In this document: positions 7,837-15,544 of the stretch, piece after piece
Position numbering within the stretch: position 1 is the first letter of the stretch
Layout of the letters: every line of letters begins with the position of its first letter
Assembly: GCA_945983015.1 (NCBI GenBank)
Contig: CAMFSN010000005.1
Location: 1 to 30,923 of the forward strand
DNA from: an uncultured Bacteroidales bacterium
Lineage (GTDB): Bacteria; Bacteroidota; Bacteroidia; Bacteroidales; UBA932
Reading direction: 5' to 3'
Length of the DNA: 30,923 nt
Program-made: the position numbers and the translations under genes
The notes under the pieces: generated by a model
Seen by the model: the letters and a program-made list of their open reading frames with translations, nothing else
What the model was told of the DNA's origin: nothing
Database searches by the model: none

Positions 7837-9173
7837 TAAGCAAGCAAGAATTGGAATTGGCCAGAAAGACCTTGGATTTCGCCAAGGCGGAAGGGGCTCA
7901 AGCCTGTAGGGTGGTTCTGAACAAGAGCGAGTCGAACATCCTGGACAGCCTCTGCGGGGAATTGGACAAGATCAGTCACTGTCTGGACAGAAGCCTTAGC
8001 CTCAGCCTGTTCATAGATGGGAAATATGCCAGCTTCTCAACCAACAGACTGGAGGAAAAGGAATTGGCAGATTTTACAAAAAGCTGCGCCGCCATCACCA
8101 GAATGCTGGAGCAAGACCCTTGCAGAAAGCTGCCGGAAAGGGAGCGCTGCTGTGAGGAGGCGCAGAGCGGATTGGAACTCGAACTCTACGATCCGGAGTA
8201 CGAGACTCTGGATGAGCAGAAAAGAAAGAGTCTGGCCCTGCAGTACTGCCTGGATATGAAGCAGAGAACTGAAGGATACAGAATTATATCGGAAGAGGGA
8301 GAGTACTGTGATTCAGAATTTGACAGCATCAGCCTGGACTCCCAAGGCTTGTTCTGCAGGCACCGTGAGACCTCCTTCGAGTACGCTTCGGAAGTAACAG
8401 TGGAAGGCGAGGATGGAACGAAGAGCAGCAGCTATTGGTGGACTTCAAGCAGCAGGCTGAAAGAATTGGCATACAAAGAGATAGGACAGATAGCGCTGAG
8501 ACGGGCCGTTTCGAGCCTGGGAGCCGGAAGCATAAAGGGTGGCAAATACCGGATGGTGGTGGATTCGAATGTGGCTTCGAAGTTGCTGACTCCCCTGCTG
8601 AATGCCCTGAATGGATTTTCGCTGCAGCAGAACAATAGTTTTCTGATGGATAGTCTCGGGCAAAAAGTCTTCAGCGAGAAGATGAATCTGGTGGACAGAC
8701 CTCATATCAAAGGAGAGAGCGGCTCGCGACTTTTCGACAGCGAGGGAGTGAGGACAAAGGATATGGACATTATCCGCAATGGAATAGTAAACACTTATTT
8801 TATAAATACTTACATAGCTGAAAAGACTGGATTTGAGCCTACTGTGGAGGATTCTACAAGGGTGCAGCTCCTGCCTTATCCTGAACAGGGACTTAGCCTG
8901 GAGGAAATTCTCCAAAGATGTGGCGAAGGGATTCTGGTGAGTGGATTCAACGGGGGTAACAGCAATTCTGCCACGGGGGATTTCTCCTATGGGGTGGAAG
9001 GCTTCGAATTCAAGGATGGAAAGATAGGAAAGCCGGTATCGGGAATGCTGATTACCGGTAATTTCATCGACTTGTGGAAGCACTTGCTTTACGCAGGAGC
9101 AGATTACAGGCCTTGTATGAGCAAACTCATCCCTAGCCTCGCCTTTGAGGATGTAAGTTTCAGTGGAGAATAA
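7833..9173 (+). CDS. tldE: TldE/PmbA-type metalloprotease partner subunit
   Basis: Partner of TldD in the TldD/TldE protease. This subunit lacks the HExxxH site, as expected: no such motif is present in its 446 residues. Family features include the N-terminal helix with AKAEGAQACRVVL, the central RMVVDSNVASKLLTPLL segment, and the C-terminal FNGGNSNSATGDFSYGVEGF stretch near the region aligned with the end of TldD. The frame is open upstream to 7743, but the ATG at 7833 overlaps the tldD stop (ATGA) and begins the normal N-terminus. An AGGAGG at 7818-7823 lies nine bases before this ATG; it looks like a Shine-Dalgarno site, unusual here, but also encodes the Gly-rich end of TldD, so it may be incidental. 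Confidence 0.92.
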   Translation: MISKQELELARKTLDFAKAEGAQACRVVLNKSESNILDSLCGELDKISHCLDRSLSLSLFIDGKYASFSTNRLEEKELADFTKSCAAITRMLEQDPCRKLPERERCCEEAQSGLELELYDPEYETLDEQKRKSLALQYCLDMKQRTEGYRIISEEGEYCDSEFDSISLDSQGLFCRHRETSFEYASEVTVEGEDGTKSSSYWWTSSSRLKELAYKEIGQIALRRAVSSLGAGSIKGGKYRMVVDSNVASKLLTPLLNALNGFSLQQNNSFLMDSLGQKVFSEKMNLVDRPHIKGESGSRLFDSEGVRTKDMDIIRNGIVNTYFINTYIAEKTGFEPTVEDSTRVQLLPYPEQGLSLEEILQRCGEGILVSGFNGGNSNSATGDFSYGVEGFEFKDGKIGKPVSGMLITGNFIDLWKHLLYAGADYRPCMSKLIPSLAFEDVSFSGE

Positions 9174-9192
9174 TAATTAATACTTATACGAA

Positions 9193-9807
9193 ATGAAGAT
9201 TGACAAAAACAAAGTGGTAGCTCTCAGCTACGAATTGACAGTGGACGGAGCCATAGCCGATAAGGCTGGGGCCGACAGACCTTTAGAGTACATTCACGGC
9301 ACAGGTATGCTGCTGCCTCGCTTCGAGGAAGAAGTGGAAGGAAAGGAAGTGGGAGAAGACTTCGCCTTTACCCTCAGTCCTGAAGAAGGCTACGGAGTAT
9401 ATACTGACGATGCCATCTTCGAGTTGCCTCTCGAGGCCTTCCAGATAGATGGGCAGATTCGCGAGGACCTGCTTCAGATAGGCAGGGTAATACCTATGAT
9501 GAACGATGCGGGAGGCATAGTTCAGGGAACTGTAAAGGAAGTGAGAGCCGAGTCTGTGCTGATGGATTTCAATCATCCTATGGCAGGCAAGACCCTTAAC
9601 TTCAAGGGCAGCGTAGTGGCAGTAAGGGATGCCAGCGAAGAGGAATTGGCAAATGGTCTGCAGAGACACTGCGGCTGCCACAAAGGCGAAGGCGGTGAAG
9701 GCTGCAATTGCCACAAAGGCGAAGGCTGTGGCTGTGAAGGTGGGGAAGGTGAATGCAAGTGCGAGTCTTCAGAAGGCTGCGGCTGCGAAGGCGGCTGCAA
9801 TTGCTAA
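9193..9807 (+). CDS. slyD: SlyD-type FKBP peptidyl-prolyl isomerase with a CxC-rich metal-binding tail
   Basis: A cytosolic FKBP-type prolyl isomerase and chaperone. The FKBP domain (roughly residues 1-70 and 130-152) flanks the insert-in-flap domain, and NHPMAGKTLNF (near residue 130) is a hallmark of SlyD. From about residue 157 the tail holds twelve Cys in six C-x-C motifs, with His in HCGCH and CNCH, separated by Gly/Glu. Tails of this kind bind Ni, Zn or other metals in SlyD; here Cys outnumbers His strongly. The tail DNA contains an 18-base exact repeat (9676-9693 and 9709-9726, period 33), so it probably grew by duplication. It follows tldE after 19 bases and its stop codon overlaps that of the convergent metal permease. 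Confidence 0.92.
   Translation: MKIDKNKVVALSYELTVDGAIADKAGADRPLEYIHGTGMLLPRFEEEVEGKEVGEDFAFTLSPEEGYGVYTDDAIFELPLEAFQIDGQIREDLLQIGRVIPMMNDAGGIVQGTVKEVRAESVLMDFNHPMAGKTLNFKGSVVAVRDASEEELANGLQRHCGCHKGEGGEGCNCHKGEGCGCEGGEGECKCESSEGCGCEGGCNC
9676..9726 (+). repeat. In-frame 33-bp-period repeat in the SlyD tail
   Basis: The 18-base word tgccacaaaggcgaaggc occurs at 9676-9693 and again at 9709-9726, 33 bases (11 codons) apart, so the encoded Cys-His-Lys-Gly-Glu-Gly unit is repeated in frame. It accounts for part of the metal-binding tail. Confidence 0.85.
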
Positions 9808-10649
9808 GAGGGCAGAATCCATAGGGAGAGCAGGCCTACGGCTAGTGCTATCAGCACATTCAGCGCTTTCCCTAAGAAAAAACTCTTTTTATTCTCTGCG
9901 AGAAGAGGCAGTCCGCTATGTCCGTCTTGACTGATGCAACTGGCCAGCAGTACCGGCAGAGGCAGGACTCCCTTAGCGAAGAGAGTTACGAAGATCAGAT
10001 GCGGTCCTGATTCAGGAATAATTCCTATCAGGGCCGCAAGCAGTATCATAAGGACGGAGTTGTCACTTATCCAATCATTCACATCCACATAGTTCTCAAG
10101 GATGGAAATGAGCAGAATAACAGAGAAAGTCCAGGCAAAAACCCTAGGCAAATGCTTGAGTATCACGTGATGCAGCAGGTTTTCCTTCAAAAAGCTCTTC
10201 AATGTGCGATGATGATGGCAGTGCTGGGAATCGATGTCAGGGCTCGTATCTATGTCATCGCAGTGATGGGCGTGGATGTTTAGCCTATCCACCACAAGCC
10301 CTGCCACAAAGGAGAGCAGCAGGAGGAAGAGCATTATACAGATGGCTGTCTTCGGGAATTGAGCCAGCATTACGAAGGCTTCATCTCCGGATGCGGCTAT
10401 CATCATAGCCACCAGGGCTCCGAAATTCAGCAAGCCGTGATTATAAAGGGAAGTGACGGCAAAGCCTCCGGCGCAGCCAGGAATAATGCCAAGCAGAGAA
10501 CCGAGAGCGACTTGGCCTACCCGATGCGAGCGCAGGGAGCGGAATATGCGTCCGTGAGACTCCAGGTTCAGGGCCTCAATTATAGTCATCATCACCATCA
10601 CAAAGGCGCATACCTCCAGGGTCTCGCCCAACACTTCCGAAATATTCAT
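9804..10649 (-). CDS. Putative heavy-metal/manganese permease (ArsP_2-like, 10-TM exporter family)
   Basis: A 281-residue polytopic membrane protein that I place in the 'putative, 10TM heavy-metal exporter' (ArsP_2) group, annotated in Bacteroidetes as an arsenic efflux or manganese transporter. Two halves repeat the same element: GIIPGCAGG at residues 54-62 and GIIPESGPH at 209-217, each followed by a hydrophobic stretch and an acidic/Gly turn (SGDEAF, QDGHSG), which suggests an inverted-repeat fold. Between them, residues 126-147 form a loop with seven His and two Cys (HAHHC ... HCHHH), a likely metal sensor or binding loop. It overlaps trkH by four bases (ATGA) and shares its final stop bases with convergent slyD. 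Substrate is not established; metal transport is inferred from family and loop. Confidence 0.65.
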   Translation of the reverse strand: MNISEVLGETLEVCAFVMVMMTIIEALNLESHGRIFRSLRSHRVGQVALGSLLGIIPGCAGGFAVTSLYNHGLLNFGALVAMMIAASGDEAFVMLAQFPKTAICIMLFLLLLSFVAGLVVDRLNIHAHHCDDIDTSPDIDSQHCHHHRTLKSFLKENLLHHVILKHLPRVFAWTFSVILLISILENYVDVNDWISDNSVLMILLAALIGIIPESGPHLIFVTLFAKGVLPLPVLLASCISQDGHSGLPLLAENKKSFFLGKALNVLIALAVGLLSLWILPS

Positions 10650-12100
10650 CTTCTAGGTCTGATTCCTAATACATAAAACAAAGAAAATAGCTCCAGACGC
10701 CCCAGCAGCATCAGTATGGTACTGAAAAACTTCAGGAAAGAGGGCATGAAGGAGTAATTGCAGACTGTTCCCACATCCCCAAATCCCGGGCCTACATTAC
10801 CTATGCAAGCCATACTGGCAGTGCAAGAAGTGGTCACATCCAGTCCGAAGGCGCTGAAGACCAGGGCGCCCACCACCAGGACTGAGAAATATAGAATCAT
10901 AAAGGTCTTCGTCTCAGAGACTCTGTGCTCAGAGATAGGACGTCCATCCACTTTCACTACACTTATCTGGTTAGGATTCGCCACTCCAGCCAATTTGGAC
11001 TTTACAGCCTTGATTCCCACCAGCATTCTGTCGAACTTCATACCTCCAGAGGTGGAACCGGAACAGCCGCAGACCGTACCGCAGACCATAAGTATGATTA
11101 TGCTCATCGAAGGCCATAGGTTACAGTCCGTAGTGGCAAAACCGGTGGTGGTCACGAAGGCGCTGACGTGGAAGACCGCCCTTCTCAAACACTCGCCAAA
11201 GCTGGAGAAAGTGCCGGAGAAGAAAAGATTGGCAGTGACTAGAAATATGCAGCAAGCCAGCACGAGCAAATAGGTTCTGGAGACCTCGGACTGGAACATA
11301 TTCTTCTGCTTGTCTCGGGTAAAGATGGAATAGATCAGGCAGAAGCTGATGCTGGAGAGGATCATAAACAAACTTGCAAGCATCTCTATCAGAGGACTGT
11401 TGAAGGCTGCCATACTGGCGTTTCTGGTAGAAAAACCGCAAGTGGACACCGTGGACATAGCGTGGGTAATGGCATCAAACCAGCCCATCCCGCAAAGCTT
11501 GTAGGAGATAAAGAATAAGAGGCTCAGTCCCATATAGGTGCTTACCATCATCTTTACCAGAGACTTCTCTCGGGTAGAAGCGTCGTCTCTGGCTATGCCG
11601 GATACTTCCACTCCCGTCAGTACAGCCCCGCTGCCGGATGGCAGGACCAGGGAGAAGAGGGCCACTATACCTATACCGCCCATCCAGGAGGTAGCCATCC
11701 TCCAGAAAAGCAGGCCGCGAGGCAGAGACTCTATGTCGTTAAGTATGGAAGCACCGGTGGTGGTGAAACCTGAGACACTCTCAAAAAGGGCGTTTATCGG
11801 CGTGAATTCTCCGCCATACATCAGGTATGGAATCATCCCGAAAAGACAGGCCAACAGCCAGGAACCCACTACTATATAATAACCTTCACGACTGGTAATC
11901 CTGTGTTTGGAGAAGGCTTCGAAACGAACGAATATCTGAGGGAAAGCCCCGAATATACCCACTATAAGACCAGAGAAAAGCAGCGGAATCATACTGGCGT
12001 CATGGCCATAAACAGCTGCGACAATCGCCGAAACGAACATCAACAGAGACTCCAGGAGCAGGGATATCCCCACCATTCGTATGATCAGCTTTATTCTCAT
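10646..12100 (-). CDS. trkH: TrkH-family potassium uptake membrane subunit
   Basis: TrkH is the K+-translocating membrane subunit of the Trk/Ktr system. The 484-residue protein has the four pore-loop selectivity filter segments of the superfamily: SGFTTTGAS (residues 110-118), STCGFST, TTTGFATTD and GNVGPGFGD. The SGSTSGGMKFDR segment between the third and fourth is the usual intramembrane loop/linker. It has many hydrophobic helices and no soluble domain. The regulatory NAD-binding subunit TrkA, which often sits beside trkH, is not in this window. The gene overlaps the PPC-domain gene by one base and the metal permease by four, so the three form one leftward unit. Confidence 0.95.
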   Translation of the reverse strand: MRIKLIIRMVGISLLLESLLMFVSAIVAAVYGHDASMIPLLFSGLIVGIFGAFPQIFVRFEAFSKHRITSREGYYIVVGSWLLACLFGMIPYLMYGGEFTPINALFESVSGFTTTGASILNDIESLPRGLLFWRMATSWMGGIGIVALFSLVLPSGSGAVLTGVEVSGIARDDASTREKSLVKMMVSTYMGLSLLFFISYKLCGMGWFDAITHAMSTVSTCGFSTRNASMAAFNSPLIEMLASLFMILSSISFCLIYSIFTRDKQKNMFQSEVSRTYLLVLACCIFLVTANLFFSGTFSSFGECLRRAVFHVSAFVTTTGFATTDCNLWPSMSIIILMVCGTVCGCSGSTSGGMKFDRMLVGIKAVKSKLAGVANPNQISVVKVDGRPISEHRVSETKTFMILYFSVLVVGALVFSAFGLDVTTSCTASMACIGNVGPGFGDVGTVCNYSFMPSFLKFFSTILMLLGRLELFSLFYVLGIRPRR

Positions 12101-12528
12101 CAGAATTTATACAGATTAAGGCCAGTCTCAGGGTCGAACTCCCGCTGAGGATGAGCCCCCTTGATAACTCTTACGAAAAGCTCGCAGGCTCCGTTAATCG
12201 TGGCACAGAGAGCGTGTCCGCCCACCAGGGTATAATCCCTTCTGCCAAGGCTCAGATGCACGTGCAAGTAAGGCTTGCCATCCTTTCTGGAAAGATTGGC
12301 CGTGAGATTGGTAATCTCCATCTGCTCCTCAAACTTCTTGTCCACATAAGCCTTGGTGGCAGGGTCCAAAAACCTCAGAGTGGCCTCGCTCACTGCCCCC
12401 AGGCCAGTAATCTCGGCAGCCTCAAGTCCCTCCTGCTCACAGAATTGAATGAGGGTGGAAACTATCTCGCAGTGGTTCGCCAGACTAAGTATATAGTCAT
12501 CTCCAGTCTTACAAAAAGAATAGTTCAT
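12100..12528 (-). CDS. PPC/PCC-domain protein (DUF296)
   Basis: A 142-residue stand-alone PPC (DUF296) domain. In plants this domain follows AT-hook DNA-binding motifs; bacterial stand-alone forms are trimeric and bind DNA or small ligands, with unknown roles. Features seen are the FCEQEGLEAAEITGLGAVSEATL segment near residue 28 in which the GLGAV turn is conserved, the metal-like HVHLSLG (near residue 88), and GGHALCATINGACELFV. There is no signal peptide. It is the first gene of a leftward unit with trkH and the metal permease. A TAnnTTTG box lies 24 bases before its start. Family is confident; a link to ion transport is only suggested by gene order. Confidence 0.85.
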   Translation of the reverse strand: MNYSFCKTGDDYILSLANHCEIVSTLIQFCEQEGLEAAEITGLGAVSEATLRFLDPATKAYVDKKFEEQMEITNLTANLSRKDGKPYLHVHLSLGRRDYTLVGGHALCATINGACELFVRVIKGAHPQREFDPETGLNLYKF

Positions 12529-12551
12529 AACATTAAGAGCACAAAAACTCC

Positions 12552-12559
12552 CAAAGTTA
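12552..12559 (-). promoter_or_regulatory. Bacteroidetes -7 box TAACTTTG before the PPC-trkH-permease unit
   Basis: On the minus strand TAACTTTG matches the Bacteroidetes -7 consensus TAnnTTTG exactly. It ends 23 bases before the ATG of the PPC gene, so transcription would start some 15-20 bases upstream of the start codon. I see no good TTG -33 element at the usual 19-21 base spacing, so confidence is moderate. Confidence 0.45.
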
Positions 12560-12574
12560 AAAATAAAAATTCAA

Positions 12575-13519
12575 TTATCGTAGGCAAATCAGCCTAAGCC
12601 ACCTCTCCAGGCAAAGCCCTCGCTCATAAAGCGCCAGATAATCCAGGTTCTGCGGCAGGTCGCTGCTCTTGTTAGTATGCTCCGTAATTCCCGCCGTAAA
12701 GAATATCGAAGGAATTCCCGCCTTCAAAAAAACCGTATGATCCCCTATCTTTCGGTAAAACATATTCGTGAAGGACTCCGAGCGATAGTACTCGTAATAC
12801 ATCTCGATACGCCCCAGCCTAGCACAAGCCTTAAGTTCCCCGGAATACCTCTCAGCCCCCAGAGCCATCAGATAATGAGGCCTGCGTTTATCCACCGGAA
12901 CCAGGGAATTGCCCATCTGCTCCAGATTTACAAAAAGTTTAACATTCTGTCTGCCAATCATTTCCAACAAAGCATGCGCTCCCTTGCAAGACTCATAGTG
13001 GGCATCCAGAGCCACGAAAAGCAGCCCGTCCCTCAGTTCCTTTTCCCCCGCCATCCTTCGGGCCAATTCCAGCAGCAGCGCCACGCTGGAGGCATTCGCA
13101 TCCGCCCCTGGATAAGTCTGCTCCCCGTGCGTCCCAAGTCCGTCGTAATAAGCCGCGAGCACTATCCATTTTCCGCTGCTCCCTTCCAGCCTGCCCAAAA
13201 CGTTCCTTCCCGAGGACCCGTCCGAAAGGGCGAATTCCTGGATTTCTGATTCCAGGCCAATTTTCTCGAATCTATCGGCGAGCTCTGAGGATAGAGTTTT
13301 CATCGCTTCGCTTCCCGCTTTCCTTCCCTCGAAAGAGGAACTGCAAAGATAGTCCACGTCCCTTACGAGATTCTCATAAGGAAAAGGTCGATGAGAGAGA
13401 AAATAGAGCTTCTGGTAATACTTGTCCCCATCCTTTCCGGCACCTTGGGAAATAAAGAAAAAGGAGCCTGAAAGCAAGAAAAGAGAAAAAATAGCGACAA
13501 GTTTTTTCAAAATGGGCAC
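12575..13519 (-). CDS. Exported M28-family peptidase homologue with degenerate active site (probable pseudoenzyme)
   Basis: A 314-residue protein with an N-terminal signal or anchor (ILKKLVAIFSLFLLSGSF) and an M28 aminopeptidase-like domain. The fold landmarks are present but the metal ligands are not. The canonical His of AHYD is Tyr124 (AAYYDGLG). The bridging Asp of GADDNASG is Ala141 (GADANASS). The catalytic Glu and adjacent Glu ligand are His174-Tyr175 (LDAHYES). The Asp of NLDMxG is Glu200. The last His of the HxxYHxPSD region is Asn283 (HTNKSSD). All five ligands and the general base appear changed, so hydrolase activity is unlikely, while the open frame suggests selection for another function, such as binding. 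The start is GTG at 13519; a TTG three codons in is an alternative. It is divergent from the TPR gene with only 39 bases between. Confidence 0.85.
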   Translation of the reverse strand: MPILKKLVAIFSLFLLSGSFFFISQGAGKDGDKYYQKLYFLSHRPFPYENLVRDVDYLCSSSFEGRKAGSEAMKTLSSELADRFEKIGLESEIQEFALSDGSSGRNVLGRLEGSSGKWIVLAAYYDGLGTHGEQTYPGADANASSVALLLELARRMAGEKELRDGLLFVALDAHYESCKGAHALLEMIGRQNVKLFVNLEQMGNSLVPVDKRRPHYLMALGAERYSGELKACARLGRIEMYYEYYRSESFTNMFYRKIGDHTVFLKAGIPSIFFTAGITEHTNKSSDLPQNLDYLALYERGLCLERWLRLICLR

Positions 13520-13527
13520 GAAAGATG

Positions 13528-13535
13528 TATATTTG
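13528..13535 (+). promoter_or_regulatory. -7 box TATATTTG before the TPR-protein gene
   Basis: Exact match to the Bacteroidetes -7 consensus TAnnTTTG, ending 23 bases before the ATG at 13559. Upstream at the -33 position there is only a run of T (13502-13507), not a clean TTTG. It lies within the 39-base divergent gap and overlaps the space of the opposite promoter. Confidence 0.5.
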
Positions 13536-13544
13536 TAGGATTCG

Positions 13545-13552
13545 CAAAAATA
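13545..13552 (-). promoter_or_regulatory. -7 box TATTTTTG before the M28 homologue gene
   Basis: On the minus strand TATTTTTG matches TAnnTTTG exactly, ending 25 bases before the GTG start at 13519. A TTG at 13574-13572 (minus strand) lies 19 bases upstream, a good spacing for the -33 element; it falls within the coding start of the TPR gene. The two divergent promoters therefore occupy the same DNA face-to-back. Confidence 0.5.
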
Positions 13553-13558
13553 CGTAAA

Positions 13559-15544
13559 ATGAGAGGAACTGGCAAGTACATATCGAAAACCCTGACAGCC
13601 TTCTGTCTGTTTTTTCTATGCACATTGCCCTCCGCAGCACAATGGGATAAGGATGTGCTGGAATTCCGAGGAAGATTGGCCCTCCAGGACGGCAAATACG
13701 CTCAGGCTATCGAACAGTTCAACATCCTGGCGAAACTGGACACTAATGCGCATTGGACCTATTTCTACCGAGGCATAGCGAAATTCAATCTGGGAGACCT
13801 CAGAGGTGCCAAGCAAGACTTTGACAGATCCCTGAGAATAAACCCCATATTTACGAATGGCTACCACTACAGGGCTATCACCGAGAGCCGTCTGGGAGAA
13901 TACGACCAGGCTCTGGATGATCTGGAGAATGCCATCAGTCTCAGACCGGGGAACACCGGACTCTATTTCAGTCGAGGCGTAACTTACTTTCTGTCACAGA
14001 GATTCGAAGACGCCATAAAAGACTTCGACACCTATATCACTTTCGAAAAGACTGACCCGTCGGCCTATCTTAACAGAGGAGCTTCATATCTGTTTATGGG
14101 AGACACCCTGAAAGCCTTGAACGACTATAACAAAGCCATCAAACTGGACCGCTTCGATGCGGAAGGCTATATCCGAAGGGCCAGACTCTACGCCCAGCAG
14201 GAGAAATTCGATGAAGCCATCGAAGATATGAACAAGGCCATAGACCTGGGTCAGGACAATACCTTCGCCTATTTTAACAGGGCCCTGATGTACTACGAAT
14301 ATAAGGACTACCAGAAGGCTATGGCAGATATGGACAAGGTCTTGGAACTCGAACCAGGGAACGCCCTTACCCTCTATAACAGGAGTCTGATAAAGATGCA
14401 GCTTGGGGATTTCGAGGGAGCGCTGGACGATATGGACAGGGTACTGAACATTAACCCTAAGAACGTGTTGGCCTACTTCAACAGGGCGGCTTGTTTCATA
14501 GAGCTGGGAAGGCTTCGCAGCGCACTGCAGGACTATGACCAGGCGATAGAGCTGTACCCTGACTTTGCGAAGGCCTATCAGAACCGCGCCTATGTGGAAA
14601 ATGAGCTTGGCTTAAAGAAGCAGAGCAAAAAGGACTACGAGACGGCTCAGCGTAAGATTCGGGAATATAATTCGAATAAGCAGAACGGTTCATTGGCGGA
14701 TACCAGCAAAAAGTTTAACAGCCTGCTGGCTCTCGATGCAGAGTTCGCGAAGAAAGACTTCGATAACGAACTCCTGCAAAACAGAGACGTGAATATCAGG
14801 CTGAAACCACTCTATCGCTTTAGTTTCGCCGAGAAGACTCCGGACATCAGACAGGCCTTCAGCACGGACTATGAGCACGAAGAGCTGGCCCTGATGCTCA
14901 AGGGGAACATAGTGCCGCTGCAGATAAGCGGAAGGAATGAAGAGACGGAAAGCAGCCAGAGTCTTTTCGGATATTCTTCAGGAAGAGCCGACATCCATTT
15001 CCTGAAAGGCATAAAGGCGGTGCAAGACAAAGAGTATAACACTGCATTGAACGAATATACCAGTGCCATTGAACTTTCCAAGGGGAATGAAAAGGCCTTT
15101 TATCTGATGAACAGGGCTGTTCTGAAAGCTGAGATGATAGACTTCATCGCTTCCCTGGAAAGCAATGTGCAGACCCTTTCTATGGATGACCAGGGGGCGG
15201 CGAAAACCAGAGTAAGTGACAGAGTGGAAAAGACTTACGATTATTCGGAAGCTATAGAGGATCTGCTCGAGGCTGAAAAGATAGAGGGCGATCTGGCCTA
15301 CATACACTTCAACCTGGCGAACCTCTATACCCTTTCTTCACAGATGCTTAAAGCCCTGGAATACTACGACAAGGCCATCTCGGAATATCCTCTGATGGGA
15401 GAGGCCTTCTTTAACAGGGCTCTGGTACTGATCTTCATCAAGGATACGGACAAAGGCTGCATAGACCTGTCGAGAGCGGGAGAATTGGGCATCAAGGATG
15501 CCTATGGAGTCATTAAAAAATACTGTGGAGAGAATGGGGAATAA
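13559..15544 (+). CDS. Exported tetratricopeptide repeat (TPR) protein
   Basis: A 661-residue protein with a signal peptide (hydrophobic TAFCLFFLCTLPSAAQ, cleaved near AAQ-W) and therefore periplasmic or outer-membrane associated. About ten consecutive TPR units run from residue 30 to about 370, with the typical pattern of a small residue at position 8, AY..R at the next helix, and D..KAI..P endings, for example NDYNKAIKLD and DDMDRVLNINP. A less ordered linker of about 110 residues follows, then about three more TPR units from residue 480 to the end. No catalytic domain is seen, so a scaffolding role is likely. It overlaps the MBL hydrolase gene by 11 bases at its 3' end and is divergent from the M28 homologue. 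Confidence 0.92.
   Translation: MRGTGKYISKTLTAFCLFFLCTLPSAAQWDKDVLEFRGRLALQDGKYAQAIEQFNILAKLDTNAHWTYFYRGIAKFNLGDLRGAKQDFDRSLRINPIFTNGYHYRAITESRLGEYDQALDDLENAISLRPGNTGLYFSRGVTYFLSQRFEDAIKDFDTYITFEKTDPSAYLNRGASYLFMGDTLKALNDYNKAIKLDRFDAEGYIRRARLYAQQEKFDEAIEDMNKAIDLGQDNTFAYFNRALMYYEYKDYQKAMADMDKVLELEPGNALTLYNRSLIKMQLGDFEGALDDMDRVLNINPKNVLAYFNRAACFIELGRLRSALQDYDQAIELYPDFAKAYQNRAYVENELGLKKQSKKDYETAQRKIREYNSNKQNGSLADTSKKFNSLLALDAEFAKKDFDNELLQNRDVNIRLKPLYRFSFAEKTPDIRQAFSTDYEHEELALMLKGNIVPLQISGRNEETESSQSLFGYSSGRADIHFLKGIKAVQDKEYNTALNEYTSAIELSKGNEKAFYLMNRAVLKAEMIDFIASLESNVQTLSMDDQGAAKTRVSDRVEKTYDYSEAIEDLLEAEKIEGDLAYIHFNLANLYTLSSQMLKALEYYDKAISEYPLMGEAFFNRALVLIFIKDTDKGCIDLSRAGELGIKDAYGVIKKYCGENGE

Noticed and set aside
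9573..9800. Pro/Ser/Gln-rich minus-strand frame opposite the SlyD tail
   Set aside because: It is the reverse complement of the Cys/Gly/Glu repeat codons; its low complexity follows from the SlyD tail.
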